Below are positions 58,914 to 64,000 of a stretch of 64,000 bases of DNA, piece after piece (positions within the stretch are counted from its first letter, which is position 1; the number at the start of each line of letters is the position of its first letter). Source of the DNA: Haladaptatus pallidirubidus (GTDB lineage Archaea; Halobacteriota; Halobacteria; Halobacteriales; Haladaptataceae); contig NZ_CP085307.1 in NCBI RefSeq assembly GCF_020700235.1, positions 124,001-188,000 of the forward strand. Direction: 5' to 3'. Under the pieces are notes generated by a model. It saw nothing but the letters and a program-made list of their open reading frames with translations. It was not told where the DNA came from and searched no databases. The translations under genes and the position numbers were made by a program.

Positions 58914-59887
58914 TCGAGTTCGAGCGCATTTCAAAAGAATACGCAGATGGGACTGTTGCCGTCGATGACGTGAGTTTTGAAATCCCAGCTGGAGAGACAG
59001 TGACGATCGTTGGCCCGTCGGGCTGTGGAAAGACAACAACGATGAAGATGATCAATGGGCTCATAAATCCGACTGAAGGGACAATACACATTAATGGGAC
59101 GCCACTGATAGAACGAGATCCAATTGAACATCGACGGAATATTGGCTATGTTATCCAAGATATCGGATTGTTTAGCCACCTGACCATCCGCGAGAATATC
59201 GGAATCGTTCCTGACATCTCTGGGTGGGACGGCGATCAAATAGATAAGCGGGTCAAGGAGTTAGTTGAGCTTGTTCGGCTTCCGCCAACAGTAACAGACA
59301 ACTATCCCGATGAATTATCTGGAGGACAACAACAACGCGTTGGTGTCGCTCGAGCACTCGCAGCCAATCCAGACGTTCTTCTGATGGATGAACCATTCGG
59401 AGCCTTAGATCCAATCACGCGTGAGCAACTCCAGGACGAATTTCTCGACATCCAGCGTGACCTTGATGTCACGATTGCATTCGTTACGCACGATATCGAT
59501 GAAGCCCTCAAAATGGGTGATCACGTCGCGGTGATGCACGATGGGAAGCTTGTTCAGTTCGATACTCCGCAGGAATTGCTATCGAATCCGAAAAATAAAT
59601 TTGTCGAACAATTCATCGGAGAGGATCGGATTTTCAGACGGTTACAGACGATTAGCGTTGAAGAAGTAATGGAGACCGTACAGACGAGACAGTTCCCAGA
59701 TGAGGGTTCGATGCTCCAGTTAGATACATCACTCAAGTCAGCCCTTCAACTCCTCTTATCACAAGAGCAAGACGTTATTCCCGTCGTTGACGATGGAGCG
59801 GTTGTCGGGGAATTGTGTGAAGAGGATGTAAAGACCGTATTAGATATCGAGTCGTTCGACCGAACGACGGGGGCATCTCATGCATAG
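58910..59887 (+). CDS. OpuC/ProV-type ABC ATPase with CBS-like tail
   Basis: A 325-residue protein. Walker A VGPSGCGKTTT, signature ELSGGQQQRVGVARAL and Walker B VLLMDEPFGALDPIT are standard for OpuCA/ProV. The C-terminal 70 residues, with SLKSALQLLLSQEQDVIPVV and an ending VGELCEEDV, are a reduced CBS region compared with the paralogue at 47 kb. Its start overlaps the permease stop by four bases. Confidence 0.92.
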   Translation: MIEFERISKEYADGTVAVDDVSFEIPAGETVTIVGPSGCGKTTTMKMINGLINPTEGTIHINGTPLIERDPIEHRRNIGYVIQDIGLFSHLTIRENIGIVPDISGWDGDQIDKRVKELVELVRLPPTVTDNYPDELSGGQQQRVGVARALAANPDVLLMDEPFGALDPITREQLQDEFLDIQRDLDVTIAFVTHDIDEALKMGDHVAVMHDGKLVQFDTPQELLSNPKNKFVEQFIGEDRIFRRLQTISVEEVMETVQTRQFPDEGSMLQLDTSLKSALQLLLSQEQDVIPVVDDGAVVGELCEEDVKTVLDIESFDRTTGASHA

Positions 59888-60572
59888 TATGATTTTCGCA
59901 AATCTATGGACGGGATGGTTAGAGTACATCATCCACAACCAAACTGAATTTTGGTCACTACTTTCATCTCACCTTCGAATGGTGTTGATTGGTGAGTTTG
60001 CAGCAATCCTCGTCGCCGTTCCGGCAGGGATTGTCGCTACACGACATAAACAGCTGGGTTGGATTGTAATGAATCTGGGAGCGGTTGCACAAACGATTCC
60101 ACCGCTTGCTGTTATTGCCCTTTCGTTTACCGCGATCGGGCTTGGGCAGCGGCCGGCGATTCTTGCGTTGTTCTTCTATGCATTACTCCCAATCCTGAAG
60201 AACACGGCCGCAGGAATTCGTCAAGTTGAGGATTCACAGCTCGAAGCCGGGCGGGGCATGGGTATGACGGATCTCCAGCGTCTCAGACGGATTGAGCTAC
60301 CACTGGCGAGCCCAGTGATATTCAGTGGTATTCGAACCTCGACGGTGATGAGTATCGGTGTTGCATATCTCGGTGCGTTCATCGGTGCTGGTGGCTTTGG
60401 GAAATGGGTCATCCTCGGTCAGCAACGTTTCGAGACCGATATCCTTCTTGCCGGTGCAATTCCCGGAGCCGTGCTGGTTATTCTCCTTGATCAGGCATTT
60501 GCACGGTTAGAAAGCCATATGACTCCCACCAATGTGAGCACCGACGAAGGAACTGGTACTCAAACTGCGTAG
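59880..60572 (+). CDS. OpuC/ProW-type ABC permease, second subunit
   Basis: A 230-residue six-helix permease, overlapping the ATPase stop by eight bases. EAA loop SQLEAGRGMGMTDLQRLRRI is followed by ELPLASPVIFSGIRTSTVMS. It completes the operon's channel. The next gene, the HAL-fold lyase, starts 39 bases later on the same strand. Confidence 0.92.
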   Translation: MHSMIFANLWTGWLEYIIHNQTEFWSLLSSHLRMVLIGEFAAILVAVPAGIVATRHKQLGWIVMNLGAVAQTIPPLAVIALSFTAIGLGQRPAILALFFYALLPILKNTAAGIRQVEDSQLEAGRGMGMTDLQRLRRIELPLASPVIFSGIRTSTVMSIGVAYLGAFIGAGGFGKWVILGQQRFETDILLAGAIPGAVLVILLDQAFARLESHMTPTNVSTDEGTGTQTA

Positions 60573-60611
60573 TATCGTTTTTCAACCGTAGTAACAACCT
60601 CCAGGCCAATT

Positions 60612-62111
60612 ATGATTGAACTCGATGGAACGCTCACAATAGCAGACGTTATCGCAGTCGCACGAAACAACGAACCCGTTCGCGTGACATCAGATGCCGT
60701 CACGACGATGCAGGCATCGCGAGATGCCGTCAAAGAAATCGTCGATTCCGACGAACGGCACGTTTACGGTGTCAATACCGGACTTGGTGACCTACAGAAC
60801 GTCTCCGTTTCGCGAGAACAACTGCGACAGATGCAACAGAATATTATCGAAAGCCACGCTGCCTCGGTGGGTGATCCGGCTTCGACCGAAGTTGTCCGAG
60901 CTGCAATGCTTGTCCGAGCAAACGCACTTGCGATCGGCGTTTCAGGCGTTCGTCCAGCCCTTGTAGAACAGTACTGTGCCTTGCTTAACGCGGGCGTGCA
61001 TCCACAGGTTCCGCTCGGTGGGAGTAGCGATGATCTTGCTGCTGCTGCCCACATCGCACTCGTCCTCACAGGAAAAGGAGAAGCAGAAGTTGCTGGCGAG
61101 ATTCGTGAGGGATCAACAGCTCTCAAGACTGTCGACATTTCACCTCTCCAATTCGAACCTAAAGAAGGGTTGGCAAGTATCAGCGGAACACCGATTATGA
61201 CTGCAATGTTGGCGTTGGCGATTCATGATGCTGCTACCCTTGTTCGTGCAGCCGACGTCATTGGTGCACTCTCTTTTTCGTTACTGGGCGACGCCTCCGA
61301 GACGTTTTCTGAGCGAGTATTTAGCGTCCGAGCGCACGATCCGCATGCAATCTCAGCGAGTAATATTCGGTCGCTTCTTGGCGAGTCAACCGAGCAATCG
61401 CTTCGAATGAAACAAGATCCGCTCTCGCTCCGTGTTATTCCGCAGGTTCACGGCACAGTCCGACGGCATATTGATTTTGCACGGACAGTTGTTGAAAACG
61501 AGCTTCAGAGTGCAAGCGATAACCCTCTCGTATTCCCTGATGGTGAGACATATTCGTGTGGTGCTTTTAACGGACAAAGTATCGCAAGTGCAGCAGACAC
61601 ACTTAGTAGTGTGCTCACGAAACTGGGTTCGATTAGCGAAAGTCGGACACGCCAACTTCTCGACGGAGAGGAGAGTGATGATGTCGCTTCCTTCCTGACC
61701 GTTCGTCCGGGTGCAGAATCCGGACTAATGATTGCACAGTATACCGCTGCTGGGTTACTTGCCGAGTCGATCATCGATGGATCGATAAGCGACCACTCGA
61801 TTACGGTCTCTTCGGGACAAGAGGACATCCATAGTATGGGTACCATCGCGACACGAACGCTTCATCAGCTACTCACGAAGGTACAGCACATCCTTGCGAT
61901 CGAATTACTTTGTACAATTCGTCGTGCTCAGTTGACCTCCGACCCACCGCTGAGTGATTCACTACAAACAGTAATTGATTACGTGGAACAGTCGATTGAC
62001 TTTCCACGAGAAGATACCCAATTGAGTGACGTTATTGACACTACTGCGGATTCAATCATGAATGGAGATATTCAAACGGCGATTGCACAGACGGATGTGC
62101 AACTAGAGTAG
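60612..62111 (+). CDS. HAL/PAL-fold lyase lacking the MIO motif (candidate histidine-betaine lyase)
   Basis: A 499-residue protein of the histidine/phenylalanine ammonia-lyase superfamily: VYGVNTGLGDLQNVSVSREQ, NIIESHAASVGDP, PLSLRVIPQVHGTVRRHI, SDNPLVFPDG and SSGQEDIHSMG. The MIO-forming Ala-Ser-Gly is replaced: residues 136-142 read GGSSDDL where HAL has GASGDL. The Asn of SxNGT is Ser191 (SISGT) and the catalytic Tyr of YSLR is Leu271. Tyr, His, Arg274 and Glu equivalents remain. It cannot form the cofactor, so it is unlikely to be histidine ammonia-lyase. Ergothionase is a known HAL-family member that releases trimethylamine; this role is inferred here from the missing MIO and the transporter next door. 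Confidence 0.85.
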   Translation: MIELDGTLTIADVIAVARNNEPVRVTSDAVTTMQASRDAVKEIVDSDERHVYGVNTGLGDLQNVSVSREQLRQMQQNIIESHAASVGDPASTEVVRAAMLVRANALAIGVSGVRPALVEQYCALLNAGVHPQVPLGGSSDDLAAAAHIALVLTGKGEAEVAGEIREGSTALKTVDISPLQFEPKEGLASISGTPIMTAMLALAIHDAATLVRAADVIGALSFSLLGDASETFSERVFSVRAHDPHAISASNIRSLLGESTEQSLRMKQDPLSLRVIPQVHGTVRRHIDFARTVVENELQSASDNPLVFPDGETYSCGAFNGQSIASAADTLSSVLTKLGSISESRTRQLLDGEESDDVASFLTVRPGAESGLMIAQYTAAGLLAESIIDGSISDHSITVSSGQEDIHSMGTIATRTLHQLLTKVQHILAIELLCTIRRAQLTSDPPLSDSLQTVIDYVEQSIDFPREDTQLSDVIDTTADSIMNGDIQTAIAQTDVQLE

Positions 62112-62141
62112 TAGTTGGTGTTGTCCCTTTCCAGACATATT

Positions 62142-62394
62142 TCATAGAATAAAGACTGACCCTGCTGCTTTCTTGAGCAGCTCAAGCTTACAGTCTATCC
62201 AAACTCTCAGAACTAGTTTTGATAGTTTGTGAAATATCAAATAATCGAATAGTTAACTAGTAATAGAATCATTTAAATCATAGATAACGCAAGAAATTGC
62301 GGTAGAGCTAGGGTTGCCACGTCGGTCAACGTATAAGGTTTTGAACAGGCTTGTCAACAAGGAGGAGGTTCGTAATTTCCTATTGTGACCGCTC
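62142..62394 (+). pseudogene. Decayed winged-helix gene, dispersed repeat copy B
   Basis: The stretch AAAGACTGACCCTGCTGC and onward matches the copy at 8350-8580. It reads ELGLPRRSTYKVLNRLVNKE and EVRNFLL then a stop, a helix-turn-helix and wing. The upstream half, including CTCAGAACTAGTTTTGATAG (counterpart of the palindrome in copy A), is out of frame with the helix-turn-helix. In TumE-type modules a wHTH protein is the partner, and a TumE-like remnant lies 220 bp away. Confidence 0.55.
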
Positions 62395-62459
62395 GGTGAG
62401 TAGCGGGTACACATGCAGAACGGGAAACCGTTTTCCGGTCGCCGCGATATCTGCCTGGT

Positions 62460-62573
62460 ATGGGACTTCTCCAGGACGCGCTGTGCATCTCGGGTATCAA
62501 ACACAACTACGGCGACGTCCACGGCGGGATGAAGCGCTGCCGGAATTGTGGGAACTTTGAAGAGGCCGAGTAA
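62460..62573 (+). CDS. Very small zinc-knuckle-like ORF
   Basis: A 37-codon frame reads MGLLQDALCISGIKHNYGDV then HGGMKRCRNCGNFEEAE and stops. One CxxC pair plus nearby His residues could bind zinc. No ribosome binding site is obvious. It may be the surviving end of a larger zinc protein within the decayed region. Confidence 0.4.
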   Translation: MGLLQDALCISGIKHNYGDVHGGMKRCRNCGNFEEAE

Positions 62574-62609
62574 CCCCCGGTACGGGCAGTTAGTCAAGTA
62601 TAGGAAAGA

Positions 62610-62906
62610 ATTCATGGAATATCTCTCACTCTCGTGGCGATCCCAACGACACATCCACTCCTCACCGAAATGATCTTCGACATATGTAATATGGAAATCA
62701 CCGTTGACATACGATTGCACCTCGATGTATGCTTCGCTAACGTACTCTTCTGGGTAATGTTCGTCAAGAAGCGAGACCACGACCGAATCCGGCCGGTTTG
62801 ATGGAAAGACAGAAATTGTCTCGATCCACTCTTCAGATCCGAGAATCGATGCGATTTCTCGTAGTAACACACGATTTGGTGTCCGCTTTCTTTTCCCGTC
62901 GATCAC
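62610..62906 (-). pseudogene. TumE-like gene, truncated at its 3' end
   Basis: The minus strand from the GTG at 62906 reads TPNRVLLREIASILGSEEWI, VFPSNRPDSVVVSLLDEHYP and HITYVEDHFGEEWMCRWDRH. It follows the same pattern as 31664-32101 up to HESERYS, after which the HFHSPPN motif and the terminal helix are replaced by unrelated sequence. It starts two bases after the stop of the next upstream gene, which suggests a former two-gene unit. TumE family assignment is tentative. Confidence 0.65.
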
Positions 62907-62908
62907 AC

Positions 62909-63262
62909 TCAGACGACCCCTTCATCCGTCGCATTACCGCGGTTGACACGGCGGAAATCGTGAATTTCCTGTCTAACTGCCTCCCAATTAGTGATGTCTA
63001 ACCAGACCTGCTCAGGATCTCCATACTCTGCATACTCGAGAGGATCGATGTCGTTGGGACTCTCGACATCGTAAGTCCGCTTGTAGTCCTCGTTCTCAGC
63101 AAGCAGATCACCAAGCCGGGATTTGTATTCCTGTTCGCTCAATTCTGCTAATCGATTCAGCCGTCGCCATTCGATCTTGAGAGGGTATGCAGTTCTTTGA
63201 AACGCATAGATATTGGATAGTTTCCAAATATCGACTGTACTAATCAAATTTGAGGAAGACAT
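62909..63262 (-). CDS. Hypothetical protein preceding a TumE-like gene
   Basis: A 117-residue protein starting MSSSNLISTVDIWKLSNIYA, with a helical core (RRLNRLAELSEQEYKSRLGD) and an acidic second half. It is adjacent to the TumE-like relic and on the same strand, so it may have been its partner. I do not recognise the family. An ATG 14 codons upstream is also in frame. Confidence 0.55.
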   Translation of the reverse strand: MSSSNLISTVDIWKLSNIYAFQRTAYPLKIEWRRLNRLAELSEQEYKSRLGDLLAENEDYKRTYDVESPNDIDPLEYAEYGDPEQVWLDITNWEAVRQEIHDFRRVNRGNATDEGVV

Positions 63263-63295
63263 TAATTGGGAATGTCGAACGACAGTCGCGTGAAT

Positions 63296-64000
63296 ATGGG
63301 ACAAGAGATCATGATTTCCTCCGAAACCGAGGGTCTTGAGACCGAGAATCTACGAGCAGCAGTTATCGGTACCGGAGCAATCGCTCAGCGGCTTCACATA
63401 CCCGCATATCGAACGAGCGATTTAGTCGACCTCGTAGCCGTGTGCGACGTCGAGGAAAAGAAAGCTGCGACGGTCGCGGAGGAATTCGAGATCGATTCAT
63501 ACTACACGGATTATATAGAGATGATCGAATCAGGCAGTGTTGATGCTGTCAGTGTGTGTCTTCCGAATCATCTTCACAAAGAAGTCGTCTGTACCGCTCT
63601 CGAACACGATATCCACGTTCTCTGTGAGAAGCCGATCAGCACATCCTTGGCAGAAGCCGATGCGATGATCGACGCGGCGGATGCCAGTGAAGCATTCCTG
63701 ATGATCGACCAGACCGAACGCTTCAATCCAGTGTATGAGAAGACCAAAGAGGTACTCAAGAAGGGAGTGATCGGTGATGTGCTGTCAGTGCGAAGTCGGT
63801 TTAGCCATCCTGGTCCAGAGGGATGGTCACCGCGGTCAACGTGGTTTACGGATGCAGATACGTCCGGTGGTGGCGCGCTCATCGATATTGGCGTCCACAA
63901 TGCTGACCTCATCAACCATCTATTCGGTTCAGTTTCGTCTCTATCGGGATACAGCGATACCCTATCAATGGATGCGGACGTCGAGGATACGGCCGTCGCG
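63296..64000 (+). CDS. Gfo/Idh/MocA family oxidoreductase (runs out of the window)
   Basis: The first 235 residues of an NAD(P)-dependent dehydrogenase. The Rossmann loop is VIGTGAIAQRLHIPAY, and the catalytic Lys lies in HVLCEKPISTSLAEADAMID; the substrate domain has GGGALIDIGVHNADLINHLF. The gene is cut by the right edge. Members oxidise or reduce sugars, inositols or related polyols. It is divergent from the decayed module to the left. Confidence 0.9.
   Translation, partial: MGQEIMISSETEGLETENLRAAVIGTGAIAQRLHIPAYRTSDLVDLVAVCDVEEKKAATVAEEFEIDSYYTDYIEMIESGSVDAVSVCLPNHLHKEVVCTALEHDIHVLCEKPISTSLAEADAMIDAADASEAFLMIDQTERFNPVYEKTKEVLKKGVIGDVLSVRSRFSHPGPEGWSPRSTWFTDADTSGGGALIDIGVHNADLINHLFGSVSSLSGYSDTLSMDADVEDTAVA

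Noticed and set aside
60612..62111. Calling this gene hutH (histidine ammonia-lyase)
   Set aside because: The MIO-forming Ala-Ser-Gly and two substrate or catalytic residues are replaced, and no other histidine-degradation gene lies nearby.
1..64000. tRNA, rRNA, CRISPR arrays and replication origins
   Set aside because: I looked for cloverleaf-like, ribosomal and regularly spaced repeat sequences and for ORC/Cdc6 or Rep genes. None was seen, though a covariance-model search would be more sensitive.

Overview
The window comes from a halophilic archaeon (class Halobacteria). The predicted proteins are acidic. Secreted solute-binding proteins carry twin-arginine signals followed by a lipobox cysteine. 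Three regulators are of the haloarchaeal bacterio-opsin-activator (bat) HTH type. DUF7344-like, DUF5786-like and DUF1059-like small proteins occur, as do IS200/IS605-type tnpB genes. Several starts lie about 25 to 30 nt downstream of a TATA box, as expected for leaderless transcripts. Base composition looks moderate by eye (not computed). Transport and catabolic operons alternate with stretches of decayed genes, which suggests a plasmid or another accessory region. No rRNA, tRNA, CRISPR array or replication origin was seen.

Layout. 0-7.4 kb: end of an IS200/IS605 element (tnpA tail plus tnpB), a possible ssDNA-annealing-like protein, a BASS-type transporter, a sodium:solute symporter operon with a 47-residue accessory membrane protein, and a broken PQQ-propeller gene. 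7.4-26.3 kb: a catabolic block for cyclic amides, ureides and peptide-like nitrogen compounds. The left arm reads leftward (creatininase-family enzyme, hydantoinase HyuB and HyuA, two M24 proteins of which one has lost its metal ligands, an Lrp/AsnC regulator, a carbamoylase-type M20 enzyme). The right arm reads rightward (Liv-type ABC transporter, GNAT, amidase, M20 peptidase/deacylase). 26.5-33.7 kb: a Tat-exported trypsin-like protease, tnpB and universal-stress-protein remnants, a CNNM/CBS membrane protein, small zinc-ribbon proteins, and an AAA/STAND ATPase joined to a PD-(D/E)XK-like domain that lies between two pieces of a TumE-like gene.

33.9-48.7 kb: a homocitrate/isopropylmalate-synthase-like enzyme with a class III CoA-transferase, a bat regulator and a second symporter; then a PrpD-type dehydratase, Rieske ferredoxin and amidohydrolase operon with its own bat regulator; a nitrilase-type amidase; and the first OpuC/ProX-type quaternary-amine ABC operon. 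49-57.2 kb: a carbohydrate-type ABC importer (binding protein and two permeases on the minus strand, ATPase on the plus strand) with a TrmB regulator, a second nitrilase and an RraA-like enzyme, and a third bat regulator. 57.3-62.1 kb: a second OpuC/ProX-type ABC operon followed directly by a histidine-ammonia-lyase-fold enzyme whose MIO-forming Ala-Ser-Gly reads Ser-Ser-Asp. 62.1-64 kb: decayed wHTH and TumE-like genes and the start of a Gfo/Idh/MocA oxidoreductase.

Taken together the region scavenges nitrogen-containing organic solutes. It has four ABC importers and three secondary carriers, each near hydrolases or lyases. The strongest candidate for an undescribed system is the quaternary-amine transporter plus MIO-less HAL-fold lyase. 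I infer, without proof, that it takes up and cleaves a histidine betaine such as ergothioneine or hercynine.
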